This document shows positions 27,944-36,791 of a stretch of DNA of 64,000 bases, piece by piece. The stretch's first letter is position 1; each line of letters begins with the position of its first letter. The stretch is from Bacteroidetes bacterium GWF2_35_48 (lineage in GTDB: Bacteria; Bacteroidota; Bacteroidia; Bacteroidales; GWF2-35-48), in NCBI GenBank assembly GCA_001769125.1, contig MEOG01000105.1, positions 62,001 to 126,000 of the forward strand. Reading direction: 5' to 3'. Position numbers and translations under genes: made by a program. The notes below the pieces were generated by a model. That model worked only from the letters and a program-made list of their open reading frames with translations, made no database searches and was not told the origin of the DNA.

Positions 27944-28477
27944 AATAAAACAACAACATATGAGCACATACACACAAATTATCTATCAAATAGTATTTGG
28001 TCCAAAAAATAATGAAAAGACACTTACTAAAAAAGACAGAGCTGAACTATTCAAATATATTTCCGGTATTATTAGCAATAAAAAATGCCATTTGTATCAG
28101 ATTAATGGAGTTGAAGATCATATTCATATTGTAACACATCTTCATCCTTCAGTTGCTTTGGCTTCACTAATAAAAGATATTAAAGTTGCTAGTTCAATTT
28201 TTATCCGCAAAGCCAATTTATTTCAATCTTTTTCGGGTTGGCAAGACGGATATGGCGCATTTACTTATTCAATAAAAGAAAAAGACAGGCTTATAAATTA
28301 TGTGAAAAATCAGGAAACGCATCACAAGTCAAAAATATTAAGAGATGAAATGATTGATTTATTAAATGAGCACGGCATAGAATTCGACGAGAAGTACTTA
28401 TTGTAATAATTTAACCTTTCATTAAAAGCCTGAAAGGCTTTAATATAAATAGCCATCGGTGCAACCGATGGCATATA
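27854..28477 (+). mobile_element. RAYT/IS200-like unit bounded by two 57-bp hairpin modules
   Basis: The span from the left module (27854) to the right module (28477) is the most economical definition of a mobile or once-mobile unit: direct copies of a 57-bp sequence with two hairpins (54 of 57 identical), enclosing one transposase gene. Direct rather than inverted ends fit the IS200/IS605 mechanism. The exact cleavage sites cannot be read from one copy. Confidence 0.65.
27960..28406 (+). CDS. IS200-like / REP-associated tyrosine transposase
   Basis: A 148-residue Y1 single-strand transposase of the IS200/TnpA_REP type. It has the HUH metal motif HIH (H54, H56 in GVEDHIHIV), the catalytic tyrosine Y114 in YVKNQETHH, and the Bacteroidota-type C-terminus EMIDLLNEHGIEFDEKYLL. 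Such enzymes cut and join single-stranded DNA at hairpins. The gene is intact from ATG 27960. It is flanked on both sides by the same 57-bp two-hairpin module (27854-27910 and 28421-28477), and on the right by a nine-unit hairpin array. This is the organisation expected of a RAYT and its REP substrates, or an IS200-like element whose ends have been amplified. No second gene (TnpB) is present. Confidence 0.92.
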   Translation: MSTYTQIIYQIVFGPKNNEKTLTKKDRAELFKYISGIISNKKCHLYQINGVEDHIHIVTHLHPSVALASLIKDIKVASSIFIRKANLFQSFSGWQDGYGAFTYSIKEKDRLINYVKNQETHHKSKILRDEMIDLLNEHGIEFDEKYLL

Positions 28478-28661
28478 ATCGGTGCAACCGATGGCATATA
28501 ATCGGTGCAACCGATGGCATATAATCGGTGCAACCGATGGCATATAATAGGAGCAACCGATGGCATATAATCGGAGCAACCGATGGCATATAATAGGAGC
28601 AACCGATGGCATATAATCGGTGCAACCGATGGCATATAATCGGTGCAACCGATAGCGTATA
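28455..28661. repeat. Nine-unit 23-bp tandem array of hairpins
   Basis: Nine head-to-tail 23-bp units, atcggtgcaaccgat plus ggcatata, run from 28455 to 28661. Each unit can fold (ATCGGT-GCA-ACCGAT). Units 5, 6 and 7 differ in the left arm (ataggagc, atcggagc, ataggagc) and unit 9 ends gatagcgtata. There are no spacers of independent sequence, so this is not CRISPR. The first unit belongs to the right-hand module of the transposase locus, so the array appears to have grown from that hairpin. Translating the array in any frame gives only repeat peptides. Confidence 0.9.
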
Positions 28662-28700
28662 ATAATGAATAACAATATTTGCACAATAACATAATGAATA

Positions 28701-30938
28701 ATGACAGAAAAATTTGAAAATATCCAATTCACAAAAATCATCGGGCCTGTTAGTATTGAAGATATATCAATATTAAATGGCGCAAATTATTTCAGTGGCG
28801 AAAAAGTAATACGTTTCCGGATTAACCTCGGAGAATACGATGAACGCCCAACTAATGAAATACTTGGATTTTTTGAAAGTTTAAAGCAACTATTACCCAC
28901 TTTGTACCAGCATCATTGTTCTTTGAAAAAACCGGGTGGATTTTTTGAACGTATGCAGGAAGGAACCTTGCTGGGTCATGTAATTGAGCATGTAGCGATA
29001 GAATTGCAAACACTTGCAGGTATGAATGTGGGCTTTGGCAAAACAAGAGTATCAAAACAGAAAGGAGTGTATAATGTTGTATTTCGGTTTTTTGATGAAA
29101 TAGCCGGTGAATATGCAGGTGTTTCTTCTGTAAATCTTGTAAATTCAATATTGTTAAATCAGGCTGTGGATATAGCTTCAATAGTTCATAATCTAATATT
29201 CATTCGCGAGAATCGGATGCTGGGATTCAGTACACAGGCTATTGTTGAGGAAGCAGAAAACAGAAATATTCCCGCTTTAAGGCTTGATGAGTACAATCTC
29301 GTTCAGTTAGGAACAGGAAAGTACAGGAAAATAATTCGCGCCACAATCACTCAAGATACAAGTCTGATTGCTGTTGAAATAACAGATAACAAATTTAAAA
29401 CTGGAAGCATTTTAAGAGAATACGGCGTTCCTATTCCTGAAAGAATTATTACCGGAAACGAAGAAGATGCCATTGCTTTTTTCAAAAAACACAAGACGAA
29501 TCTTGTAATAAAACCTTCGCTTGGAGGTTATCAGGGAAAAAGGGTAAGCGTAAATCTTAAAACAGAAAAAGCAATTAAGGAAGCATTCGCCTGGGCTAAA
29601 GAATTTGATGAAGAGGTAATCGTTCAGCAGTATGTAAAAGGAGATACGTACCGTGTTCTTGTTATTGATTTCAAATTCGCTGCGGCAGTGCATTTAAAAG
29701 CGCCTCACATTATTGGAGATGGTATTTCTTCAATTCAAAATCTTATCAATAAATTAAACGAAGATCCTGTCCGCGAGATTGGAGACAAAGGAAAACTGAG
29801 TAAGCTTGTTGTTGATGAAGAAACACTGAAAATAATTTCATTGAAAAATTATACGATTGAAACTGTTTTGCCGAAAAATGAAATTCTGCATCTGAAAAAT
29901 TCGGGAAATATGAAACTCGGCTCTTTTTCAACAGATGTTACAGAAATTATACATCCATATAATATTTTTGTGTGTGAAAGAATAAGCCGTATCTTAAATT
30001 TGAATGTTGCAGGAATTGATATAATTAGTCCCGACATAACAAAACCTATTAATGAAAATGAGGCTTATGTGATAGAAGTAAATGCGGCTCCCGATTTCAG
30101 AATGCACATAAATCCCTCTGCCGGAGAGCCCCGACTTGTCCAAAAAAAATATGTGGAAATGTTATTTCCGGAAGGTCAGCCTTCTCATATTCCAATAATC
30201 TCAATAACTGGATCAAGAGGAAAAACGCTGCTTGCAAATTTATTGAAATTTATTTTTAGAAAAACAAGTTTAAATGTTGGAATATCTGATTCGCAGGGAG
30301 TGTTTGTCGGAAACCATTGCATAAGAGAAAATGTTGATTTTGATACCGTGCATCCGTCTTTAATTCTGAAAGATCCGACAATTGACCTCGCCGTTATTGA
30401 GACCAATGTTGAAACAATTTTGCAATATGGTCTGGGTTATAAATTTGCTGAAATAGCTGTTGTGCTCAATCTGGATGAAACCAAACAAGAGTATTTTGAA
30501 CACGACCATATAAGAGACATTGATGATATTGCCTACGCTAAATCTGTTGTTGCAGAAGAAGTAAATGAACCCGGGTTTTCTATTCTGAATGCAGATTCGG
30601 AATTAATTGCAGATATGGCTTTCCGTATTTACAGCAAGGCTTTTCTATTCAGCCATACAGATGCCAATGAAGATGTAAAAGCGCATTGTCTGAAAAATGG
30701 TAAAGCAGTTTTTATTCGCGATGAAAAAATTATTCTTTTCGATGGACAGGCAGAAACAGAAATACTCCCGTATGGACAAGTAGTTCTTCCGTATTTAATT
30801 CAGGAGCCTTATGTGAAAGATGTAGTTCTTGCTTTTATTGCGATTATGCATCTTCAAAATATTTCTCATGAACAAATGATTCTGATACTCTGCGATCCTT
30901 CTATGAAGGATTATGTGCAGGCGGCTTTGTTGCAGTGA
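28701..30938 (+). CDS. Cyanophycin-synthetase-like enzyme with shortened Mur-ligase domain
   Basis: The 745-residue protein matches cyanophycin synthetase in its first two parts: the N-terminal domain (LGEYDERPTNEI, PTLYQHHCSLKKPGGFFER, LGHVIEHVAIELQTLAG) and an ATP-grasp domain (~215-480, TGSILREYGVPIPE, VIKPSLGGYQGKRVSV, YVIEVNAAPDFRMH). The third, Mur-ligase-like domain starts with the P-loop ITGSRGKTLLANLL (residues ~502-515). The usual GTNGKTT is altered to GSRGKTL, and only ~240 residues follow, against ~390 in CphA of cyanobacteria (about 870 residues in total). So it may ligate Asp and/or Arg-like substrates on a polymer or dipeptide but probably not by the full two-site cycle. No cyanophycinase or second cphA lies nearby. 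ATG 28701 comes just after the hairpin array. Confidence 0.8.
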   Translation: MTEKFENIQFTKIIGPVSIEDISILNGANYFSGEKVIRFRINLGEYDERPTNEILGFFESLKQLLPTLYQHHCSLKKPGGFFERMQEGTLLGHVIEHVAIELQTLAGMNVGFGKTRVSKQKGVYNVVFRFFDEIAGEYAGVSSVNLVNSILLNQAVDIASIVHNLIFIRENRMLGFSTQAIVEEAENRNIPALRLDEYNLVQLGTGKYRKIIRATITQDTSLIAVEITDNKFKTGSILREYGVPIPERIITGNEEDAIAFFKKHKTNLVIKPSLGGYQGKRVSVNLKTEKAIKEAFAWAKEFDEEVIVQQYVKGDTYRVLVIDFKFAAAVHLKAPHIIGDGISSIQNLINKLNEDPVREIGDKGKLSKLVVDEETLKIISLKNYTIETVLPKNEILHLKNSGNMKLGSFSTDVTEIIHPYNIFVCERISRILNLNVAGIDIISPDITKPINENEAYVIEVNAAPDFRMHINPSAGEPRLVQKKYVEMLFPEGQPSHIPIISITGSRGKTLLANLLKFIFRKTSLNVGISDSQGVFVGNHCIRENVDFDTVHPSLILKDPTIDLAVIETNVETILQYGLGYKFAEIAVVLNLDETKQEYFEHDHIRDIDDIAYAKSVVAEEVNEPGFSILNADSELIADMAFRIYSKAFLFSHTDANEDVKAHCLKNGKAVFIRDEKIILFDGQAETEILPYGQVVLPYLIQEPYVKDVVLAFIAIMHLQNISHEQMILILCDPSMKDYVQAALLQ

Positions 30939-30988
30939 TTTTTTTCCATCAATGCAACTTTTATCCAAAATCATTCGTCCTTAAGAAC

Positions 30989-32449
30989 ATGAAAAAATAT
31001 ACATTTTTATTTATATCATTCGTATTATTTTTTCTGGCATCATGCAGAAAAAATGAACCTAAAAATCCGGTTGCAGATTTTGTTTTTGAGTACTCATCTG
31101 AATGCAGTGTTCCGGCTGAAGTTAGCTTTAAAAATTTTTCTTTATATGGGTCTGTATCCCGGTGGAATTTTGGTGACAGTGTTATTGAATATAAAGAAAA
31201 CCCTACTCATGTATATACAGCAGAAGGCGTTTATACAGTTGAACTGACCGTTTACGGTGAAGGTGGGATGCACAGTGAAAGCAGGCTTTTATATATTGTA
31301 AAACAGCCGCAAATTGATTATACAGTAAGTGATACACTCATTAATCCGGGAGATTCTGTTTACTTTAGCGGGAATTCTTCTGCAAGTGTTTTACCTTCTT
31401 CGTGGTTATGGAGTTTTGGCGACGGATATACTTCTCCTCAACAAAATGTGTATCATAAATATAATTACCCGGGTCAATATAATGTAACATTAATTGCAGT
31501 AAATGCCTGCGGTTCTGTTTACAATGAGAAACAAAAATTAGTAAGAGTTCGTCCCTTAATACTTACTCCTGTTGTAGATTTTTATGCAAATCTGGTTTCA
31601 ATAAATGCAGGTCAATCAGTTAATTTTACAGATATTTCTACAAATAATCCTGATACTTGGAGCTGGTCTTTTTCTGGCGGATTTCCTTCTTCTGCTGCAA
31701 TACAGCATCCTCAAAATATTTTATACTCTACTCCCGGTGTGTATGATGTTACGCTGATATCCAGCAATGCAGAAGGCTCTGGCACTTTGACAAAAACAGC
31801 TTATATTCGTGTAAACGCTACCGGTCTGCCTCCTGTTGCTGATTTCACCGCTAGCACTACAACCATTACAGCCGGAAATTCAATTAATTTTACAGACCTA
31901 TCAATTAATAATCCCGAATCATGGAGCTGGACTTTTCAGGGAGGAGTTCCACAATTTTCAGCAGATCAGAATCCTTCTTCTGTGATGTATCCAAATGCTG
32001 GCGTATTCACGGTTACTTTGACCGCCGTTAATCAATATGGTTCCAATACTGCTACTAAAATAGCCTACATCACGGTTCAGAATCCACTTTCTGTTGCTAT
32101 TAAAAAAATAAATGTATTACAGTTTCCTTTTCCTCCAGCCACTAGTTTTGTGAATCTATATTATAAAATTACTGACATGGCTGCAACAACTTATGTGGAT
32201 GCCCGCATAGATGCTATATTCGGATTAACGCCCAGTTTGCTCCCTGCATCATGGACATTAAATCCATACTTTAATATTCCTGTACTGAACAGAATCTATA
32301 AAATTGAATTGTGGGACAGAAAGGGCATGATGGCAGATATTTTCATTAATTCTGTTCAGTTTAACCCTGCGAATATGCCAAGTTATCCGCCGGTAATTCA
32401 TCTTATTCAGAATGGACTAAGTATTGATGTTGAACTTCAATGGCAGTAA
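30989..32449 (+). CDS. PKD-repeat lipoprotein
   Basis: A 486-residue surface or periplasmic lipoprotein. The leader MKKYTFLFISFVLFFLASC gives the lipid-attached Cys, so I take ATG 30989 rather than the in-frame upstream start at 30935, which overlaps the previous gene. Four PKD (polycystic-kidney-disease-type) Ig-like domains follow: about 28-105, 110-190, 200-285 and 290-370. Each has the WxFGD or WSFxGG core and the GxYxVTL strand (RWNFGDS, WLWSFGDGY, WSWSFSGGF, WSWTFQGGV). The last ~110 residues are a different beta-rich domain (LYYKITDMAATTYVDARIDA). PKD domains mediate protein or glycan contacts. The next gene starts 4 bp after the stop, so the two products probably work together at the outer membrane. 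Confidence 0.88.
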   Translation: MKKYTFLFISFVLFFLASCRKNEPKNPVADFVFEYSSECSVPAEVSFKNFSLYGSVSRWNFGDSVIEYKENPTHVYTAEGVYTVELTVYGEGGMHSESRLLYIVKQPQIDYTVSDTLINPGDSVYFSGNSSASVLPSSWLWSFGDGYTSPQQNVYHKYNYPGQYNVTLIAVNACGSVYNEKQKLVRVRPLILTPVVDFYANLVSINAGQSVNFTDISTNNPDTWSWSFSGGFPSSAAIQHPQNILYSTPGVYDVTLISSNAEGSGTLTKTAYIRVNATGLPPVADFTASTTTITAGNSINFTDLSINNPESWSWTFQGGVPQFSADQNPSSVMYPNAGVFTVTLTAVNQYGSNTATKIAYITVQNPLSVAIKKINVLQFPFPPATSFVNLYYKITDMAATTYVDARIDAIFGLTPSLLPASWTLNPYFNIPVLNRIYKIELWDRKGMMADIFINSVQFNPANMPSYPPVIHLIQNGLSIDVELQWQ

Positions 32450-32453
32450 ATAT

Positions 32454-33770
32454 ATGATGAAGGGATTTAGCAGGATTATTGTCGTTTTTTGTTTGTTGTT
32501 TTATTCACTTACAGGTTTTTCTCAGGAAAAGATATCGTACCTGAAAGCAGAGAGTTTGACCTATCAATATTTTTTGTCAGAAAAGTGGGATAGCCTTATA
32601 AATACAGGAACGGAAACGCTGAACGCAGATATAGATTTTTTCTATTTAAGAATTCGTTTGGGAAAGGCTTATTTTGAGAAAAATAATTTTGTTAAAGCTG
32701 CTCTCCATTTTGAAAAAGCACTTGTATTTAATAGTTCCGATTCTTATTCCCTGTCACACCTCTATTACTCATATCTGAATATGGGACGAAGTTTGGATGC
32801 GTATTCTTTGTTGAAAAAAAATATTACAAATTTTGATCCAGCAATTAAACCGATTTTTATTAAAAATATTTCAGCAGATGCCGGTATAACATACAACAAT
32901 AGTAACACGAATATTCTGAATCTGACAAATGGAGAAACAACCGAATGGAGTGAATTAAATCTCACTAAAAATATTGGTTTTGCAGGATTGGGATTGAGCT
33001 ATTTTGTACATAAAAATATTTTGATAACAAATTACACAAGCACTTTACATATTGATAATTCAAAGCAAATCCGGATAGCTGATGAATTTATAAGCGATAA
33101 TTATCACCTATATCAGAATGATGTATATGTAAGCAGTAAAATATTAGTAGCAAAAGGGCTTACAATAGAACCAGCTTTTCATTATATATGGGTTGATTTC
33201 TCAACTTTGTTTTCACAGTTTGACACATCATTGAATAAAGTTACAATGGAGCATAAAAATGTGTATCTGAAAAATTATGCAGCCTCTTTATCTGCGGAAA
33301 AAAGGTTTTCGTATTTTGCTATTAATGTATCAGGTGCGATTTCTTCTCTTAATAATGCAAGACAACGTTCGGGGGGAATATTCTTTTCTGCATACCCTTT
33401 TGGAAATTTTAATTTATATTCAGTTACGAGGTTTTATTATCATAAAGAGCGGCGTGACAATAATTTTATAGCAGAACAAAAAATCGGAGGGAAGCTTCAT
33501 AAATATTTGTGGGCAGAGATATTTGGGACTTATGGCTCTTTAAAAAATTATACAGAAGAAAATGCTTTTATCGTACACAACATTAATGATGCTATAAAAC
33601 AAAGGTATGGTGCTTCTTTAATAATTCCTTTTAAACAATTAAGATTTACGTTGAAATACCAGTTTATACGCCGGGCTACGAATTACTCCTATTTTAATGA
33701 AGAAGTAAAAACCGGAATTTTAAAATATAACAATCATTTTTTAATGGCAGCACTGGCATTTCAGTTTTAA
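32454..33770 (+). CDS. Outer-membrane beta-barrel protein with N-terminal TPR-like region
   Basis: A 438-residue protein with a signal peptide (about 1-23, ends GFSQ). Residues ~25-130 carry helical TPR-like repeats (LGKAYFEKNNFVKAALHFEK, YSYLNMGRSLDAYSLLKK). Residues ~140-438 are amphipathic beta strands rich in aromatic residues, ending FLMAALAFQF with a terminal Phe. This is typical of a TPR plus outer-membrane barrel protein in Bacteroidota; such proteins may scaffold surface lipoproteins. It follows the PKD lipoprotein by 4 bp and converges with the T9SS gene at 33828. Start chosen at ATG 32454 (32457 equally possible). Confidence 0.82.
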   Translation: MMKGFSRIIVVFCLLFYSLTGFSQEKISYLKAESLTYQYFLSEKWDSLINTGTETLNADIDFFYLRIRLGKAYFEKNNFVKAALHFEKALVFNSSDSYSLSHLYYSYLNMGRSLDAYSLLKKNITNFDPAIKPIFIKNISADAGITYNNSNTNILNLTNGETTEWSELNLTKNIGFAGLGLSYFVHKNILITNYTSTLHIDNSKQIRIADEFISDNYHLYQNDVYVSSKILVAKGLTIEPAFHYIWVDFSTLFSQFDTSLNKVTMEHKNVYLKNYAASLSAEKRFSYFAINVSGAISSLNNARQRSGGIFFSAYPFGNFNLYSVTRFYYHKERRDNNFIAEQKIGGKLHKYLWAEIFGTYGSLKNYTEENAFIVHNINDAIKQRYGASLIIPFKQLRFTLKYQFIRRATNYSYFNEEVKTGILKYNNHFLMAALAFQF

Positions 33771-33827
33771 ACTGTTTATCTTTTTTCTGATTTCTTCAAT
33801 ATGACCCAAGCATGGGTTATGCAGCGT

Positions 33828-35585
33828 CTATTCCACTGAAATTTTTGCCCTGCCTTTAATAGTCCCGTTGATTTTAATTTCCATGATATAAGTACCGGAT
33901 GTCAAATCATTCCTGTCAAAGGATATAAGACCTCTGCAAATTCCCTTCTTCTGATTAATTAATCGTCCTGCAAGGTCAAAAATGGAAAGCATGTATTCCT
34001 GATTTTTTTCCTGATTCCCTAAATTTATATATGTTATCTCATTGAAAGGATTAGGATAAATTTGTAAATAATTTTTTTCATAAATTACAGCGTGAATACT
34101 GCTGGAATAATAGGGTTGAATACTCAGCGAGTCGTATACATAATCTATGTCGTTATGCATGGAATTATAGACAGGTATATTATAAATGGAATCCATTCCG
34201 AGTCCGGGTATTTCAACAAAAACTTTGTAAGATTTGTTCGATACATTTTTGAAATGATAAGTGCCGATATGGTCTGTTTTTGTAAACCTTTCAATAGAAT
34301 GTGTGTTTGAATCTACCAGAAATACATTAATGCCTTCCGCAAGAGTTGCAGTGCTTTTTGAAGAGGATATAGATTCGTAAATTGTTCCTCCGACCCAGCC
34401 GGAATCATTCAGATTGATTGTGTTCATGGCATTTACAAATAAAGGAACAATACTGATTGAAGTATCGCTGGTAGGGTGAAGCGTTGCTGCATTGCTCCAC
34501 GCTGATTGATTTCCGTAATATGTAGGTTGATGATAGGGATATGCATTCGTGTCAGGATCTGCCTGTATAAGCCAGTTTCCACCTGCAACCGAACCAAACT
34601 GAAAATGTCCGTTATTATCAACATTTACGATTTCTTCTATTCCAAATAAATGATCAATGGTATCTTTTGCAATAAGTTGTACTGTTGCCGATGTCATTGG
34701 GTTTGATAGCATATCTTCATACACTGTTCCGTAAATTGTGAAATTTGGGAATGTATCTTTTAAATACTCGATATCTTTTACAATATTATTTTTATCACAA
34801 TGAACAATAGCAAGGGGATATTGAATATTTTTTGCCCAAAAATAATAATTGTTTAAAGTATCTTTATTAACAGGAAAACTATACCCCGATACAGGCGTTC
34901 CCATTATTGATGCGTAAACAGAATCTATTGTTGTAACATATTCGTGAACGCGATAAACAGAGTCGGTTCCAAAAGGCGTAGTAAGTACTCCATAAGCATC
35001 AACCGTAAGTTTTTTCTTCAAAGAACTGACATAGTTTGTATCATAATTTGAAATTGATTGCACGACATCAAACACAACTTTCCATGAGGCTTCGTTATTA
35101 AATGTATCATTTAATGCAGCCGGTACGCCCATTAATAATTCCTGTGGGTTTTCAAGAACATTTCTGTCTCCGATCCCATAATCACCACGGAAACCCACAA
35201 TACGAAAGCCTGTTGCATCTGTTTTCCAGAACATGTATCCCCAGCTTGACTGATCAACAGGAGCACCACCAAAAAAGCTTGTATATAAAAACGAGGGACC
35301 GTAGGTGTACATATTGGAACCGGGAAATGAAGGTGCATAATATTGATAAGGAGAAGTAGGAGAGAAGCTCGCTACTTTCATGTAATGCAATTGCAAATTT
35401 GAAAAATTCCATGTTTGCGAACTGTTACTTGCTGTTCCGATAGAAACATTTGTTGTAGTATCATAAGCTACCAGATTGATTCTGCCGGGTTGGGGCATAT
35501 CACTTTGTGTTAATACATAAGCAGGTTGTGAAATTGCTGCCAGCATAAATAAATTAAATAGAATGATAAGGTTTATTGTTTTCAT
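33828..35585 (-). CDS. T9SS type A sorting domain-containing secreted protein
   Basis: A 585-residue exported protein with a signal peptide (1-19, ends AISQ) and a C-terminal T9SS type A domain (~508-585: YPNPFNEITYINLG, SIFDLAGRLI, LTSGTYIMEIKING, ending KISVE). The N-terminal ~270 residues are an uncharacterised beta-rich module (QPGRINLVAYDTT, WNFSNLQLHYMK) often seen in Bacteroidota secreted proteins. Residues ~285-480 contain two carboxypeptidase-regulatory/SdrD-like modules (YGTVYEDMLSNPMTSATVQL, WVGGTIYESISSSKS). No enzyme motif is seen, so an adhesive or structural surface role is likely. Its promoter must lie in the 35586-36023 gap. No partner PorU/PorV genes are in the window. Confidence 0.88.
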   Translation of the reverse strand: MKTINLIILFNLFMLAAISQPAYVLTQSDMPQPGRINLVAYDTTTNVSIGTASNSSQTWNFSNLQLHYMKVASFSPTSPYQYYAPSFPGSNMYTYGPSFLYTSFFGGAPVDQSSWGYMFWKTDATGFRIVGFRGDYGIGDRNVLENPQELLMGVPAALNDTFNNEASWKVVFDVVQSISNYDTNYVSSLKKKLTVDAYGVLTTPFGTDSVYRVHEYVTTIDSVYASIMGTPVSGYSFPVNKDTLNNYYFWAKNIQYPLAIVHCDKNNIVKDIEYLKDTFPNFTIYGTVYEDMLSNPMTSATVQLIAKDTIDHLFGIEEIVNVDNNGHFQFGSVAGGNWLIQADPDTNAYPYHQPTYYGNQSAWSNAATLHPTSDTSISIVPLFVNAMNTINLNDSGWVGGTIYESISSSKSTATLAEGINVFLVDSNTHSIERFTKTDHIGTYHFKNVSNKSYKVFVEIPGLGMDSIYNIPVYNSMHNDIDYVYDSLSIQPYYSSSIHAVIYEKNYLQIYPNPFNEITYINLGNQEKNQEYMLSIFDLAGRLINQKKGICRGLISFDRNDLTSGTYIMEIKINGTIKGRAKISVE

Positions 35586-36023
35586 AATTTTACAAGTTTA
35601 TTTTCGGGTTATTATAATAATACAAAAGTACAATAAAATAATTGAAATAAAACAGATAAAAAGCCTTGTTTTTAAGGGAGTATTTTTACGGGTATATCAA
35701 AATGGATATCAGTCTTCAGTCTACATTTTATAAATCAATTTATTTTCAAATCTGTGATCCCATCTTGCTGGACAGGTGGCTCTGCATTATCTTCAAATCA
35801 TCTGCCACGGCGGACATTTTCAAATCTGTGATGCTCTAAATTATCTTTTACATTGAGCGTAGTCGAAATGTCAAATCATATTCAAAGAATCCCTCTCTGA
35901 CAGTCTTTTTACATAGTCACTGAAAAATAATGTAAAATAATTTTGTTTATATGCTTTGTCTTTCTATTTTTGTGCTCCCTTAAAAAAAGGGGAAATCGGT
36001 TCTTTAAATGGTATTATAATTTT
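35586..36023. other. 438-bp intergenic region
   Basis: No coding frame is convincing. It contains a short direct repeat, attttcaaatctgtgat, at about 35742 and 35816, on either side of a segment with ggtggc/gccac pairs. It must also hold the promoters for the minus-strand T9SS gene and for tRNA-Pro. I see no other structure. Confidence 0.6.
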
Positions 36024-36098
36024 CGGGGTGTAGCGTAGTCCGGTTATCGCGCCTGGTTTGGGACCAGGAGATCGCAGGTTCGAATCCTGCCACCCCGA
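36024..36098 (+). tRNA. tRNA-Pro (anticodon TGG)
   Basis: The 75-nt cloverleaf is complete: acceptor CGGGGTG (36024-36030) pairs with CACCCCG (36091-36097), discriminator A follows, the anticodon stem CCTGG/CCAGG flanks loop TTTGGGA with anticodon TGG (36059-36061), and the T arm has GCAGGTTCGAATCCTGC. It reads proline codons CCN. CCA is not fully encoded (the next bases are CAG). A terminator follows at 36112. Confidence 0.97.
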
Positions 36099-36111
36099 CA
36101 GAAAAAAGAGC

Positions 36112-36138
36112 AAACCCCTTGAGAAATCAAGGGGTTTT
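36112..36138 (+). terminator. Terminator after tRNA-Pro
   Basis: AAACCCCTTG at 36112-36121 pairs with CAAGGGGTTTT at 36128-36138 across a 6-nt loop. The GC core with a following T run ends the tRNA transcript 14 bp after the gene. Confidence 0.85.
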
Positions 36139-36791
36139 GTTTCTCTTACACCTTTCTTACACCTTTTTCTGAAATTGGTTTTTTTTAGTTTTTCTACCCC
36201 GATAACAATTTTGGGTTGAATTTAGAAAAAAGTTTGTATTGTTTTTCTTGTAATATTAATTCTTTGCCATATTATTTGTCTTCTTTTCTGGTTAGGGTTT
36301 AAACATGCAGATGGGTGGATGACTCAAATAAATATTGACCCTGTGAAAAATAGTTTTGAAGTTCACTTGTAGCCAGTGCCAGAAATTTCACATAGTAATT
36401 AATTATAAAAACCCTTTTAGGTATAGTTTGTTGCCAAGTCAGGAGTTCTAAATCTATAAAAAGGAATTCAATAGATGTACAATAGTGCAACGATAGATGT
36501 ACAATTGTTGATTTGATAGATGTACAATTGTTGATTTGATAGGTGTACAATTGTTGATTTGATAGGTGTACAATTGTTGATTTGATAGGTGTACAATTGT
36601 TGATTTGATAGATGTACAATTGTTGATTTGATAGATGTACAATTGTTGATTTGATAGATGTACAATTGTTGATTTGATAGATGTACAATTGTTGATTCGA
36701 TAGATGTACAATTGTATTTCTACTGTATTCCTACTGTATTCCAATTGAACCCCAATCTAATTCCTAATTCCTAATTCTTAATTCCTAATTC
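36139..36791. other. 653-bp gene-free region between tRNA-Pro and the sugar transporter
   Basis: No integrase or other gene is present although it lies beside a tRNA. It holds the repeated words cttacacctttcttacacc (36146-36165), the 23-bp tandem array (36469-36715) and a run of aattccta/aattctta words (36761-36800) right at the 3' end of the transporter gene. Frames on the minus strand across the array encode only repeat peptides. Confidence 0.7.
36469..36715. repeat. 23-bp direct-repeat array (iteron-like minisatellite)
   Basis: Nine complete 23-bp units (gatagatgtacaattgttgattt) run from 36492 to 36698, preceded by one degenerate unit and followed by a 17-bp partial one. Three neighbouring units (36538-36606) share gataggtg instead of gatagatg, and the last full unit ends in c. 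Each unit carries the dyads TGTACA and ACAATTGT. No spacers, so it is not CRISPR. It follows the 3' end of the sugar-transporter operon. Confidence 0.92.

Noticed and set aside
28455-28661. CRISPR array
   Set aside because: Units are directly abutting and nearly identical; there are no unique spacers and no cas genes.
28322-28741. Minus-strand repeat proteins
   Set aside because: These frames are translations of the hairpin array (YAIGCTDYMPSVAP repeats), present in all three frames, with no independent coding signal.
36024-36170. Integrated element at tRNA-Pro
   Set aside because: No integrase, no duplicated tRNA 3' end seen; the cttacacc words alone are not enough.
36469-36715. CRISPR array or repeat-protein gene
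   Set aside because: No spacers. The 100-130-codon frames on the minus strand only translate the 23-bp repeat in three registers.
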